Assembly (NCBI RefSeq): GCF_900100625.1
Contig: NZ_FMTY01000008.1
Location: forward strand, 57,034-121,033
Source: Flavobacterium saliperosum
GTDB lineage: Bacteria; Bacteroidota; Bacteroidia; Flavobacteriales; Flavobacteriaceae
Direction: 5' to 3'
Length of the DNA stretch: 64,000 bases
Both the position numbers and the translations under genes were made by a program. Positions 49,385-57,900 of the stretch are shown in pieces (positions within the stretch are counted from its first letter, which is position 1; each line of letters starts with the position of its first letter). The notes beneath the pieces were generated by a model. The model did not search any database and was not told the origin of the DNA. It saw nothing but the letters and a program-made list of their open reading frames with translations.

Positions 49385-50300
49385 AACCATACGCATTGGA
49401 ACCCGCGACAGCGAATTGGCCTTATGGCAGGCGCATACCGTTGAACATCAATTGCAACAACTCGGGTATTCCACCAAAATCATTGCCGTAAAATCCACCG
49501 GTGACATAATTCTTGACAAACCGTTATACGAATTAGGCATCACCGGCATCTTTACCAAAACCTTAGATGTCGCCATGATTTCCGGTAAAATCGACATTGC
49601 GGTGCACTCCATGAAAGATGTCCCTACCGCGTTACCGAAAGGCATCGTGCAGGCCGCCGTTCTGGAAAGAGCGAACGTCTTGGATATTCTCGTACACAAA
49701 GGCAATCTGGATTTTCTGGAAGGAAACGGAACCATCGCTACCGGAAGCTTACGCCGTCAGGCACAATGGCTGAACAAATATCCCAATCACAACGTAGTGG
49801 ATTTGCGCGGCAACGTAAACACCCGCATGCAGAAATTACAGGAAAGTGACTGGAATGGAGCCGTTTTTGCCGCAGCCGGTTTGGAACGCATCAACCTGAA
49901 ACCTGAAATGTTTATCGATTTAGACTGGATGATTCCCGCTCCAGCACAAGGCGCCATGATGGTGGTGGCCATGGAAAATGATGAATTCGCATTGGACGCT
50001 TTAGCCCAACTGAACCACATCGAAACCGAAGTTTGCACGTATATCGAACGCCAGTTTTTACGAACGTTGGAAGGTGGTTGTACTGCCCCGATTGGCGCTA
50101 TTGCAAAATACAATGAAATTGACGACACGCTTCATTTTCAAGGTGTTTTATTTTCGTTGGACGGAAGTCAGAAATTCGAAATCAACAAAGTCGTGGATAT
50201 TTCAGAATGGAAGAAATTAGGCTATACGTCCGCTCAGGAAATCTTAACCAATGGCGGTTCGGAACTGATGGCCGACATTAAACTGAAACTGAAAAAATAA
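49377..50300 (+). CDS. hemC: Hydroxymethylbilane synthase (porphobilinogen deaminase)
   Basis: 307 residues. Motifs: IRIGTRDSELALWQAHTVEH, HSMKDVPTALPKGIVQAAV, RGNVNTRMQKLQESDWNG and GLERINLKPEMFIDLDWMIP (with APAQGAM following). The dipyrromethane cofactor Cys is C235 in LEGGCTAPIGA. It polymerises four porphobilinogens into hydroxymethylbilane in the cytoplasm. The ATG lies inside the end of hemA and its last base is shared with the hemD start. Confidence 0.97.
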   Translation: MTKTIRIGTRDSELALWQAHTVEHQLQQLGYSTKIIAVKSTGDIILDKPLYELGITGIFTKTLDVAMISGKIDIAVHSMKDVPTALPKGIVQAAVLERANVLDILVHKGNLDFLEGNGTIATGSLRRQAQWLNKYPNHNVVDLRGNVNTRMQKLQESDWNGAVFAAAGLERINLKPEMFIDLDWMIPAPAQGAMMVVAMENDEFALDALAQLNHIETEVCTYIERQFLRTLEGGCTAPIGAIAKYNEIDDTLHFQGVLFSLDGSQKFEINKVVDISEWKKLGYTSAQEILTNGGSELMADIKLKLKK

Positions 50301-50968
50301 TGAGTGAGGCCATTCGCATACTGTCCACCAAAAAACTATTGCCCAATCAGAAGCAATTTCTGCTCAATGCCGAATTTTCAGTGATTGAAGCGGATTTCAT
50401 TGAAACCAAAAGCACCGATTTCGAAGTGAAAAATGTGAATGAAACCTTGATTTTCACAAGTCAAAACGGAGTTCAAAGCGTTTTACAACATCCGAAATGT
50501 GAGGAACTGAAATCGAAAAAAGTGTTTTGTGTCGGATTAAAAACAAAAGCCTTACTCGAAGAAAACGGATTTAAAGTGGAAGCCCACACGGGTTACGCTG
50601 CCGATTTAGCCGAAATTATAACACTGGTATATCCGAATGAAAGCTATACGTTTTTCAGCGGGAATTTGCGTCGGGACACCTTACCGGAAGCCTTGACCGA
50701 AGCCGGAATCACCTTCAATGAAATCGAAGTTTATCAGACGCTTTTAACACCACAGAAAATCGACACCAAAGTCGACGGCATCTTATTTTTCAGTCCGTCC
50801 GGCGTGGAAAGTTATCTGAAAAAAAATAAAATTACTTCCGAAATTGCCTTCTGTATAGGGGAAACCACCGCAGAAGCCGCAAGTCAATTCGGAATCAAAA
50901 ATATCGTAATCGCCAATCAACCCACCATTGAGAACACGATTATCCAATGCATCAACGAATTTAAATAA
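50300..50968 (+). CDS. hemD: Uroporphyrinogen-III synthase
   Basis: 222 residues, the typically weakly conserved two-domain HemD fold: ILSTKKLLPNQKQFLLNAEF, then LIFTSQNGVQSVLQH (the S-x-N-G/V turn of the family), VFCVGLKTKALLEENGF, and FFSPSGVESYLKK with AFCIGETTAEAASQFG in the second domain. It closes and inverts ring D of hydroxymethylbilane. The gene directly overlaps hemC by one base, which together with the S-P-S-G-V motif makes the assignment good despite the divergence. Confidence 0.93.
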   Translation: MSEAIRILSTKKLLPNQKQFLLNAEFSVIEADFIETKSTDFEVKNVNETLIFTSQNGVQSVLQHPKCEELKSKKVFCVGLKTKALLEENGFKVEAHTGYAADLAEIITLVYPNESYTFFSGNLRRDTLPEALTEAGITFNEIEVYQTLLTPQKIDTKVDGILFFSPSGVESYLKKNKITSEIAFCIGETTAEAASQFGIKNIVIANQPTIENTIIQCINEFK

Positions 50969-50970
50969 AA

Positions 50971-51004
50971 CTTTGCAACTCCGGCACTTTGTCGCTTTGC
51001 AACT
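50971..51004 (+). repeat. Short CTTTGCAACT repeats between hemD and hemE
   Basis: CTTTGCAACT occurs at 50971-50980 and 50995-51004 (24-base period), with CTTTGTCG at 50987-50994 between them. Low-complexity intergenic repeat; no gene. Confidence 0.6.
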
Positions 51005-51016
51005 ATAAAAGAAACT

Positions 51017-52042
51017 ATGATTAAGAACGACCTATTTCTAAGAGCTTTAAAAGGAGAAACTGTAGAACGTCCACCCGTTTGGATGATGCGTCAGGCAGGA
51101 AGATATTTACCGGAATTCCGTGCATTACGTGACAAATACGATTTTTTCACCCGTTGTGAAACTCCGGAACTGGCAGCCGAAATTACGGTGCAACCCATCC
51201 GTATCGTAAAACCGGATGCTGCTATTTTATTTTCCGATATTTTAGTGGTTCCCAGAGCGATGGGAATCCACGTGGAGCTGAAAGACAATTTAGGTCCGAT
51301 TATCCCGAATCCAATCCGTACGATGGAACAAGTCAATCAGGTTTTCATTCCGAATATTGAAGAAACCTTAGGTTACGTGATGGATGCCATCAAACTGACC
51401 AAAGAAATGTTGAACGACGAAGTGCCATTGATTGGTTTCGCGGGTTCACCATGGACCATCTTCTGCTATGCGGTGGAAGGAAAAGGGTCGAAAAGTTTTG
51501 ATACGGCAAAAGGTTTCTGTTTTTCGAATCCGGTAGCGGCGCATACTTTATTGCAAAAAATTACCGATACGACTATTTTATATTTAAAGGAAAAAGTAAA
51601 AGCGGGTTGTAACGCGATTCAGATTTTTGATTCTTGGGGTGGCATGTTGTCTCCAGCCGATTATCAGGAATTCTCGTGGAAATACATCAACCAAATCGTG
51701 GAAGCGTTGGCCGAAGAAACCGAAGTGATTGTTTTCGGAAAAGGCTGTTGGTTTGCACTTAACGATATGGCGAAATCGAAAGCTTCTGCTTTAGGGGTAG
51801 ATTGGACGTGTTCGCCAAGAAACGCACGATATTTAACCGGCGGAAACATCACCTTACAAGGAAATTTCGATCCGTCAAGATTACTTTCTCCAATTCCAAC
51901 CATCAAAAAAATGGTACACGAAATGATAGACGAATTCGGAAAAGACAAATACATCGTAAATTTAGGTCACGGTATTTTACCGAATATTCCGGTGGATCAT
52001 GCGAAGGCTTTTGTGGAGGCCGTGAAAGAATATCAAAAATAG
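51017..52042 (+). CDS. hemE: Uroporphyrinogen decarboxylase
   Basis: 341 residues. The N-terminal signature is [20 protein letters not shown] with the two conserved Arg; downstream are [50 protein letters not shown] and [20 protein letters not shown]. It removes four carboxyl groups from uroporphyrinogen III to yield coproporphyrinogen III. Full length, TIM-barrel enzyme in the cytoplasm. A 48-base gap with short repeats separates it from hemD. Confidence 0.97.
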   Translation: MIKNDLFLRALKGETVERPPVWMMRQAGRYLPEFRALRDKYDFFTRCETPELAAEITVQPIRIVKPDAAILFSDILVVPRAMGIHVELKDNLGPIIPNPIRTMEQVNQVFIPNIEETLGYVMDAIKLTKEMLNDEVPLIGFAGSPWTIFCYAVEGKGSKSFDTAKGFCFSNPVAAHTLLQKITDTTILYLKEKVKAGCNAIQIFDSWGGMLSPADYQEFSWKYINQIVEALAEETEVIVFGKGCWFALNDMAKSKASALGVDWTCSPRNARYLTGGNITLQGNFDPSRLLSPIPTIKKMVHEMIDEFGKDKYIVNLGHGILPNIPVDHAKAFVEAVKEYQK

Positions 52043-52116
52043 TTGCTTAGCAACTGAGTCGCTGAGTAGCTAAGTAAAAACTCAGGCACTCAGAAACTCA
52101 GGCACTCAGAAACTCA
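52043..52116 (+). repeat. Tandem 16-bp repeat between hemE and hemF
   Basis: The unit ACTCAGGCACTCAGAA is present twice in full (52080-52095, 52096-52111) followed by ACTCA. Before it lies the palindrome TTGCTTAGCAA (52043-52053) and further CTGAG/AGTAGCTAAG words. It resembles a minisatellite in a transcribed spacer. Confidence 0.65.
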
Positions 52117-52119
52117 AAA

Positions 52120-53022
52120 ATGAAAGAACAATTCTATAAATACATACAAACCCTCCAGGACCAAATCTGCAAAGGTTTGGAAGACGTTGATGGTCAAGCT
52201 AAATTCCGTCAGGACTTATGGGAACGACCGGAAGGCGGCGGCGGAAGAACGCGCGTAATCGAAAACGGAAACGTTTTTGAAAAAGGTGGCGTAAACATTT
52301 CAGCCGTTCATGGTGCATTACCTGTAGCGATGCAAACCTACTTCAACGTGGGAGAAGTCGACTTTTTCGCTTGCGGACTGAGTTTGGTCATCCATCCAAA
52401 AAACCCGATGGTACCCACTGTTCACGCGAACTGGCGCTATTTCGAAATGTATGACAAAGAAGGCAGCGTGATTAACAGTTGGTTTGGCGGCGGACAGGAT
52501 TTAACACCCTATTACCTGTTTGAAGAAGATGCCAAACATTTTCATCAGACCTGTAAAACGGCTTGCGACAAACACCATCCGGAATTCTATCCGAAGTTTA
52601 AAAAACAATGCGACGAGTATTTCTGGAACGCACACCGTGACGAAGCGCGAGGCATTGGCGGATTGTTTTTCGACCATTGCAAAGCCACCGAAGACATGTC
52701 GATGGAAAACTGGTTTGATTTCGTAACGGAAGTCGGCAACAGTTTCCTTGAGGCGTATGTTCCGATTGTGGAAAAAAGAAAAAATTTACCCTATTCCGAA
52801 GCCAACAGAACGTGGCAGGAAATCCGTCGCGGGCGGTATGTGGAATTTAATTTAGTCCACGATAAAGGTACGTTATTCGGCTTAAAAACCAACGGAAGAA
52901 TCGAATCGATTTTGATGAGCTTACCACCACATGTGCAGTGGGTGTACGACCACCATCCGGAAACGGGTAGCGAGGAAGAAAAGTTAATAAAAGCATTAGC
53001 CAGTCCAATCGATTGGATTTAA
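52120..53022 (+). CDS. hemF: Oxygen-dependent coproporphyrinogen III oxidase
   Basis: 300 residues. Motifs: GGGGRTRVIENGNVFEKGGV, SLVIHPKNPMVPTVHANWRY, SWFGGGQDLTPYYLFEED, and HRDEARGIGGLFFDH, with FNLVHDKGTLFGLKTNGR near the C-terminus. It decarboxylates coproporphyrinogen III to protoporphyrinogen IX with O2, so heme synthesis here is aerobic; the product feeds HemJ and HemH encoded on the other arm of the locus. Complete. Confidence 0.97.
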   Translation: MKEQFYKYIQTLQDQICKGLEDVDGQAKFRQDLWERPEGGGGRTRVIENGNVFEKGGVNISAVHGALPVAMQTYFNVGEVDFFACGLSLVIHPKNPMVPTVHANWRYFEMYDKEGSVINSWFGGGQDLTPYYLFEEDAKHFHQTCKTACDKHHPEFYPKFKKQCDEYFWNAHRDEARGIGGLFFDHCKATEDMSMENWFDFVTEVGNSFLEAYVPIVEKRKNLPYSEANRTWQEIRRGRYVEFNLVHDKGTLFGLKTNGRIESILMSLPPHVQWVYDHHPETGSEEEKLIKALASPIDWI

Positions 53023-53033
53023 AAATAAAAGTT

Positions 53034-54029
53034 ATGTTCCCATTACACAGAGGTAGAAGATTACGCGTAAACGAAAGCATCCGTTCGTTAGTCCGCGAAA
53101 CCAGTTTAAGTCCGGCCGACTTTATGTTCCCGATGTTCATCGCGGAAGGCGAAAACGTAAAAGTGGAGATTCCTTCCATGCCGGGTATTTACCGTCGTTC
53201 CATCGACTTGACCGTGGAAGAAGTGAAAGAATTGTTCGCTTTGGGCATTCGTGCCGTAAACATTTATGTGAAAGTCAACGACGATTTAAAAGACAATACC
53301 GGAAAAGAGGCCTGGAACCCGAACGGACTGATGCAACAGGCCATCAAAGCCATCAAGGCTGCTTGTCCGGAAATGATTGTGATGCCGGATGTGGCGTTGG
53401 ATCCGTATTCGATGTACGGTCACGACGGAATCATCAAAAACGGTGATGTTGCCAATGACGAAACCGTTGATGCCTTAGTAAAAATGGCTGTTTCTCATGC
53501 ACAAGCGGGAGCCGATTTCGTAGCGCCAAGCGACATGATGGACGGACGCGTGCTGCGTTTGCGTGAAGGTTTGGACGCGGCCGGTTTCCATAATGTGGGG
53601 ATTATGAGTTATTCGGCGAAATATGCTTCAGCGTTTTACGGACCGTTCCGTGATGCGTTGGACAGTGCGCCGAAAGAAGCCGACATTGTAGTACCGAAAG
53701 ACAAAAAAACCTATCAGATGGATTATGCCAACCGCATCGAAGCCATTCGGGAAGCGCTAATGGACGTGGAAGAAGGTGCCGACATGGTTATGGTAAAACC
53801 GGGAATCGCCTATCTGGACATTGTTCGCGAAGTGAAAAACGCGGTGAATGTTCCGGTAACGGTATTCCACGTATCGGGAGAATATGCAATGATTAAAGCG
53901 GCTTCCGAAAGAGGCTGGCTGGATCACGACAAGATCATGATGGAACAGTTAATGTGCATCAAACGTGCAGGCGCGAGTTTGATTTCGACGTATTTCGCAA
54001 AAGAAGCAGCCATTTTATTGAACAAATAA
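53034..54029 (+). CDS. hemB: Porphobilinogen synthase (5-aminolevulinate dehydratase)
   Basis: 331 residues from the ATG at 53034 (MFPLHRGRRLRVNESIRSLV). The upstream in-frame TTG at 53013 overlaps hemF and is not needed. Motifs: FMFPMFIAEGENVKVEIPSM, VMPDVALDPYSMYGHDG, GADFVAPSDMMDGRVLRLRE, and the active-site Lys in IMSYSAKYASAFYGPFRDA, plus DMVMVKPGIAYLDIV with the second catalytic Lys. The Cys-rich zinc motif is replaced (VALDPYSMYGHDG), indicating a Mg-type rather than Zn-dependent enzyme. Condenses two 5-aminolevulinate molecules. Confidence 0.96.
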   Translation: MFPLHRGRRLRVNESIRSLVRETSLSPADFMFPMFIAEGENVKVEIPSMPGIYRRSIDLTVEEVKELFALGIRAVNIYVKVNDDLKDNTGKEAWNPNGLMQQAIKAIKAACPEMIVMPDVALDPYSMYGHDGIIKNGDVANDETVDALVKMAVSHAQAGADFVAPSDMMDGRVLRLREGLDAAGFHNVGIMSYSAKYASAFYGPFRDALDSAPKEADIVVPKDKKTYQMDYANRIEAIREALMDVEEGADMVMVKPGIAYLDIVREVKNAVNVPVTVFHVSGEYAMIKAASERGWLDHDKIMMEQLMCIKRAGASLISTYFAKEAAILLNK

Positions 54030-54030
54030 T

Positions 54031-54417
54031 ATGAAAAAAAACGCATTGCTTTTAATCTTGCTGATTGCTTTTGTTTCCTGTAAAAAAGAAACGACAGAAG
54101 CGTTCGGAAAAAACGATTCGGAAATAGTGGAAACCGTAAAACCGAATGATTTGGGTGAACAAATTTTCAACGGCAAAGGCATGTGCTATTCCTGCCACAA
54201 ACCCAATCAGAAAGTGATCGGGCCAAGTGTCGCCGAAATTGCAAAAATCTATAAGGAAAAAGGCGCCAGTATTACCGATTTCCTAACCGAAAAAAGCAAA
54301 CCGATAGTCGATCCGTCCCAATACAGTGTGATGAAAACCAACTTCGCGATTACCAAAAACCTTCCTAAAGAAGAATTGGCAGCGCTGGAAAGTTACATGC
54401 TGAGTTTCGCCAAATAA
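54031..54417 (+). CDS. Lipoprotein cytochrome c
   Basis: 128 residues. The signal peptide ends in a lipobox-like AFVSC (Cys17). It has one heme-binding CxxCH in GKGMCYSCHKPNQKVIGPSV, and a distal Met is likely in DPSQYSVMKTNFAIT. The layout is a class I cytochrome c domain anchored in the envelope. It starts one base after the hemB stop, and so is expressed with heme synthesis. Electron partners are not evident. Confidence 0.93.
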   Translation: MKKNALLLILLIAFVSCKKETTEAFGKNDSEIVETVKPNDLGEQIFNGKGMCYSCHKPNQKVIGPSVAEIAKIYKEKGASITDFLTEKSKPIVDPSQYSVMKTNFAITKNLPKEELAALESYMLSFAK

Positions 54418-54424
54418 AAGTACT

Positions 54425-54446
54425 TGTCCTCTACGGAGGACATTTT
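54425..54446 (+). terminator. Rho-independent terminator of the hem operon
   Basis: A 7-bp stem TGTCCTC / GAGGACA (54425-54431 with 54436-54442) closed by a TACG (UNCG-type) tetraloop, then a short T-run. Confidence 0.75.
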
Positions 54447-54493
54447 TGTTTGACAAAATGTAAAGTTTATTTGTCTTTTTGGAAATTATGTTT

Positions 54494-54501
54494 TACATTT
54501 G
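54494..54501 (+). promoter_or_regulatory. -7 element for the 54527 gene, with -33 TTG
   Basis: TACATTTG matches TAnnTTTG, and TTG at 54471-54473 stands 20 bases upstream, the expected spacing. It lies 25 bases before the ATG. Confidence 0.65.
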
Positions 54502-54526
54502 GTGCAATCATTAAAAATCAATCATC

Positions 54527-55006
54527 ATGAAAACGAACTTTTTATTTCCGAATGCCTTTAAAAAACCAAGTCTGCTACTGTTGGCACTTTCCTGTATCGG
54601 ACTGGTTTTTGTATTAAACTTTAACGACGATGAAGCGGTGAAAATACAAGCCAATGTGTTTGCTTTAATGAACGATGAAGGTTTTAAAGGACCGTTCTAC
54701 TTCCGGTGGATCACGAACAATATTTTAGACGAAATTGCAATGACCCTTTTTATCGTAAGCGGCCTTATCTTTGCCTTTTCCAAAGAGAAAATGGAAGACG
54801 AAATGGTTGCCAAAATCCGATTGGAAAGCCTGGTTTGGGCGACATATGTGAACTATGCCGTATTGCTGTTCTGCATTCTTTTCATTTACGGCCTTCCCTT
54901 TCTGAACGTCATGATGTACAACATGTTTACCCTTTTGTTGTTTTTCATCGTGCGTTTTCACTGGATGCTTTACAAAAACAATATAATTTCCGACGATGAA
55001 GAATAA
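54527..55006 (+). CDS. Four-helix membrane protein paired with an HTH regulator
   Basis: 159 residues. Four membrane helices: SLLLLALSCIGLVFVLNF (about 15-32), a second near 65-82 (LDEIAMTLFIVSGLIFAF), a third near 101-120 (NYAVLLFCILFIYGLPFL), a fourth near 122-141. There is no enzyme motif. It overlaps the following helix-turn-helix gene by 11 bases, an arrangement seen for small membrane proteins paired with XRE regulators in Gram-positive and Bacteroidetes genomes. Function unknown; a membrane sensor of the regulator is a possibility. Confidence 0.75.
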   Translation: MKTNFLFPNAFKKPSLLLLALSCIGLVFVLNFNDDEAVKIQANVFALMNDEGFKGPFYFRWITNNILDEIAMTLFIVSGLIFAFSKEKMEDEMVAKIRLESLVWATYVNYAVLLFCILFIYGLPFLNVMMYNMFTLLLFFIVRFHWMLYKNNIISDDEE

Positions 55007-55196
55007 TGTGAAAGTACAGCGTGCGATAGCCAACATCACCCAAGCCGAACTGGCAGAAAAAATCGGGGTGAGCCGTCAAACCATCAACGCGATTGAAGCC
55101 GGAAAATACGTGCCTTCCACGGTATTGGCTCTGAAAATTGCCAAGCTGTTTGAAAAGTCGGTTAACGAGATATTTGAATTGGAAGCGACCGACTAA
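54996..55196 (+). CDS. XRE-family helix-turn-helix transcriptional regulator
   Basis: 66 residues, only a DNA-binding domain: RAIANITQAELAEKIGVSRQ, then TINAIEAGKYVPSTVLALKI and FEKSVNEIFELE. This is the short YozG-like type. The ATG lies inside the end of the membrane protein gene, so the two are translationally coupled and probably work together. Confidence 0.93.
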   Translation: MKNNVKVQRAIANITQAELAEKIGVSRQTINAIEAGKYVPSTVLALKIAKLFEKSVNEIFELEATD

Positions 55197-55213
55197 TTTG
55201 CTATCTTTATCAG

Positions 55214-55684
55214 ATGCAAACTGTCTTCATCAATACTCCGCTGGGCACTGCCAAAATTAAGGGCGACGAAAATGGTGTTTCGGTAATTTCGATTCTTCAG
55301 GAAGGCGAAATCTCGAAAACCATTCCGTTGGAACTGAAAGACGCCGTAAAACAACTTCAGGAATATTTTGATGGAAAACGAACCCATTTTACGTTTGCCC
55401 TCAACCCGAAAGGCACCGATTTCCAACAGAAAGTCTGGAAAGCCTTACTGGAAATTCCGTACGGTAAAACCACTTCCTATTTGGAGCTAACCAAAAAACT
55501 GGGCGATGTGAAAGCCATTCGTGCCGTAGCTTCTGCCAATGGCAAAAACCCGTTGTGGATTGTGGTTCCCTGTCATCGCGTGATTGGTTCCGATGGATCG
55601 CTTACCGGATATGCCGGGGGATTGTGGCGTAAGAAATGGCTGTTAGAACATGAACACCCGTCTGCGCAACAAAGTCTTTTTTAA
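55214..55684 (+). CDS. ogt: Methylated-DNA--protein-cysteine methyltransferase (Ogt/AdaB type)
   Basis: 156 residues. The N-terminal ribonuclease-like domain is followed by the DNA-binding domain GTDFQQKVWKALLEIPYGKT and the active-site Cys in IVVPCHRVIGSDGSLTGYAG. It repairs O6-alkylguanine by transferring the alkyl group to its own Cys. It lies 17 bases after the regulator, possibly without direct functional connection. Complete. Confidence 0.96.
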   Translation: MQTVFINTPLGTAKIKGDENGVSVISILQEGEISKTIPLELKDAVKQLQEYFDGKRTHFTFALNPKGTDFQQKVWKALLEIPYGKTTSYLELTKKLGDVKAIRAVASANGKNPLWIVVPCHRVIGSDGSLTGYAGGLWRKKWLLEHEHPSAQQSLF

Positions 55685-55740
55685 ATTTCCAAGAATGCTA
55701 TGGCTTCCTTTTTATCCCTGATGGGAGTGAAAATCCTAGC

Positions 55741-55777
55741 GTTGGGAGATTGTCGCGCAAGCTCGCAATGACAGATT
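55741..55777. repeat. Dispersed intergenic repeat
   Basis: A segment reading GAGATTGTCGCGCAAGCTCG followed by CAATGACAG. It resembles the widespread GTCATTGCGAG...CAATCTC intergenic repeat, here in reverse orientation. The identification is from memory of the motif. Confidence 0.5.
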
Positions 55778-55830
55778 ACTTCACAAAGCATCTATTTGCA
55801 GTGGTGTTCAGTGAATTTCATTTGCAACGT

Positions 55831-55846
55831 CCCGATAGCTATCGGG
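55831..55846. repeat. 16-bp perfect palindrome, copy 1
   Basis: CCCGATAGCTATCGGG, identical to 55882-55897. I know this word as a dispersed repeat in Flavobacterium genomes. The gap 55685-55966 contains the two copies and the element at 55741, no gene. Confidence 0.8.
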
Positions 55847-55881
55847 AAGCAGGAAAATGGCCCGCAAAAAACCCCAAACCT

Positions 55882-55897
55882 CCCGATAGCTATCGGG
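55882..55897. repeat. 16-bp perfect palindrome, copy 2
   Basis: CCCGATAGCTATCGGG again, 51 bases after copy 1, extended by flanking T and A into an 18-bp palindrome. It lies 70 bases before the serine hydrolase start and is close to its promoter. Confidence 0.8.
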
Positions 55898-55966
55898 ACG
55901 CTCCAAAAAAATCAAAAACATATCCTGATTTTACTTAAATTCGTAACATACGGAAAACCCAAAACC

Positions 55967-57124
55967 ATGAACTTTCTGAAAAAATTCCTCAAATGGTTTG
56001 TCATCACGTTGGCAGCCATCATCATCTTAATGTACATTTTTGATGTGGATTACCTGCTTCGGGCGGTGCGTACCATTTATTTCCGAGGCTATACAACCGC
56101 ATTTTTAAACGATTATACCCATTTCCCCAATCGTGAAATCAAGAAAGGCGTTGCGCAACCTTGGGCCTTAGCCAAAGATTACAATTCGGTACCCGCTACC
56201 CAGGAACTGAACAAAACCCATAAAGAACTGCAAACCGTAGCCTACCTCATCATTAAAAACGACAGCATCTGGCACGAAAGCTATTTTGACGGCTACGGAA
56301 AAGATTCGAAATCCAATTCGTTTTCGATGGCGAAAAGTGTGATTTCGGCGGCGTTGGGCAAAGCGATTATGGAAGGGAAAATCAAAAGTTTAGACCAGAA
56401 AGTGACCGATTTTTTCCCGGAACTAAAAGGCCAATATGCAAAGGAAGTAACCGTGGGCGATTTATCATCAATGGCGTCCGGATTGAGCTGGGACGAGAAA
56501 TACTATAGTCCGCTTTCCATTGTAACGCGCGCTTATTTTGACAACGATTTAAAGAAAGTAATCTTAGGATTGGACATCAAGGAAAAACCGGGGCAAACCT
56601 TCAAATACCTGAGCGGCTCCACGCAATTGTTGGCGATGTGTATCGAAAAAGCCACCGGGGAATATGTTTCGGATTATGTTTCCAAAAACTTCTGGCAACC
56701 GATGGGCGCCGAAAACGAAGCGCTTTGGCAACTCGACCATAATGATGACGGCATTGAAAAAGCCTATTGCTGTATTGCGAGCAATGCCAGGGATTTTGCC
56801 CGCTTCGGAAAACTGTACAACCAAGGCGGAAAATGGAACGGCCAACAGCTTTTGGACAGTACGTTTGTCGCCAAATCGATTACACCAAGATTTCCTGACA
56901 GTCCGCAATACGGTTATGGATTCTGGTTACATAACATCAACGGCAAACAATTGTTTTACATGCGCGGGCATTTGGGACAATTCGTCATCGTGATTCCGAA
57001 AGACAATGTGATTATCGTACGCTTAGGACATATCAAAGGATTGCAAACCGAAACCGACCCACACAGCAACGATTTGTATGTTTATGTAAATGAAGCGTAT
57101 AAAATGTTGGAGAAACGAAAATAA
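55967..57124 (+). CDS. Serine hydrolase of the class C beta-lactamase/penicillin-binding fold
   Basis: 385 residues. One N-terminal membrane helix (WFVITLAAIIILMYIF) anchors it. The SxxK motif is S120-M-A-K123 in SFSMAKSVISAALG. The second motif is in FKYLSGSTQLLAMCIEKATG (YLS in place of the Y-x-N of class C enzymes), and the third is H-L-G in YMRGHLGQFVIVIP. This is the EstB/AmpC-like family that includes esterases and D-aminopeptidases; the substrate is unknown. I use the ATG at 55967, since a longer in-frame start at 55796 would read through the palindromic repeats. Confidence 0.92.
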   Translation: MNFLKKFLKWFVITLAAIIILMYIFDVDYLLRAVRTIYFRGYTTAFLNDYTHFPNREIKKGVAQPWALAKDYNSVPATQELNKTHKELQTVAYLIIKNDSIWHESYFDGYGKDSKSNSFSMAKSVISAALGKAIMEGKIKSLDQKVTDFFPELKGQYAKEVTVGDLSSMASGLSWDEKYYSPLSIVTRAYFDNDLKKVILGLDIKEKPGQTFKYLSGSTQLLAMCIEKATGEYVSDYVSKNFWQPMGAENEALWQLDHNDDGIEKAYCCIASNARDFARFGKLYNQGGKWNGQQLLDSTFVAKSITPRFPDSPQYGYGFWLHNINGKQLFYMRGHLGQFVIVIPKDNVIIVRLGHIKGLQTETDPHSNDLYVYVNEAYKMLEKRK

Positions 57125-57186
57125 TTCTTTTATTTGTAGTAATTTTCATCTATAAGCCAAATATCACTAATACAAACCATTCAAAA

Positions 57187-57900
57187 ATGATTGAGAAAAT
57201 TAACCTGGAACACATTCTGTTTTTAGACATCGAAACGGTTCCCGAAGAAGAAAATTTTAGCGTTTTAGACGAAACCAAACAAGCGCTTTTCGACCAGAAA
57301 ACAAAATACCAACGCAAGGACGACTTTACTCCCGAAGCCTTTTACGAACGTGCGGGCATTTGGGCCGAATTCGGGAAAATCATCTGTATTTCCGTCGGGT
57401 ATTTTACCTTTAAAGGTGATATTCGTCATTTTCGGGTGACTTCTTTTTTCGGGGATGAAGTGAAAATCCTGAAAGAGTTCAGCAACTTATTGAACAACCA
57501 TTTCAGTCAGCCACAACACATTCTGTGCGGACACAACACTAAGGAATTCGACTTTCCGTTCATTGCACGACGCATGATTATCCACCAGATTGCAATACCG
57601 ATGAAGCTGAATCTGTTCGGCAAAAAACCTTGGGAAGTCCCGCATCTCGACACTATGGAATTGTGGAAATTCGGCGATTACAAAACCTTTACGTCGTTGA
57701 AGTTGTTAACTAACGTACTCGGGATTCCATCCCCAAAAGACGATATCGACGGCAGTGAAGTGGCCCATACTTATTATGTGGAGAAAGACATCGACCGCAT
57801 TATTAACTATTGTGAAAAAGACGTGATTGCGGTGGCGCAGGTGCTGTTACGCTTGCGAAGAGAGGATTTGTTGATTGAGGAAGAAGTTATTCATATTTAG
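57187..57900 (+). CDS. Predicted 3'-5' exonuclease (PolB-exonuclease-like)
   Basis: 237 residues, RNase H-like fold. Exo I is LFLDIETVPEEENFS with the D-x-E pair. Exo II is in LCGHNTKEFDFPFIARRM (D in FDFPF). Exo III is near RIINYCEKDVIAVAQVLLRL with the late Asp. It corresponds to the stand-alone exonuclease family related to DNA polymerase B exonucleases (DNA_pol_B_exo2). A role in DNA or RNA processing is expected; the substrate is not defined. Confidence 0.92.
   Translation: MIEKINLEHILFLDIETVPEEENFSVLDETKQALFDQKTKYQRKDDFTPEAFYERAGIWAEFGKIICISVGYFTFKGDIRHFRVTSFFGDEVKILKEFSNLLNNHFSQPQHILCGHNTKEFDFPFIARRMIIHQIAIPMKLNLFGKKPWEVPHLDTMELWKFGDYKTFTSLKLLTNVLGIPSPKDDIDGSEVAHTYYVEKDIDRIINYCEKDVIAVAQVLLRLRREDLLIEEEVIHI

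Noticed and set aside
55750..55938. 62-residue plus-strand reading frame
   Set aside because: It runs through both palindromic repeats, which give repeated PDSYR in translation; there is no promoter or family similarity.
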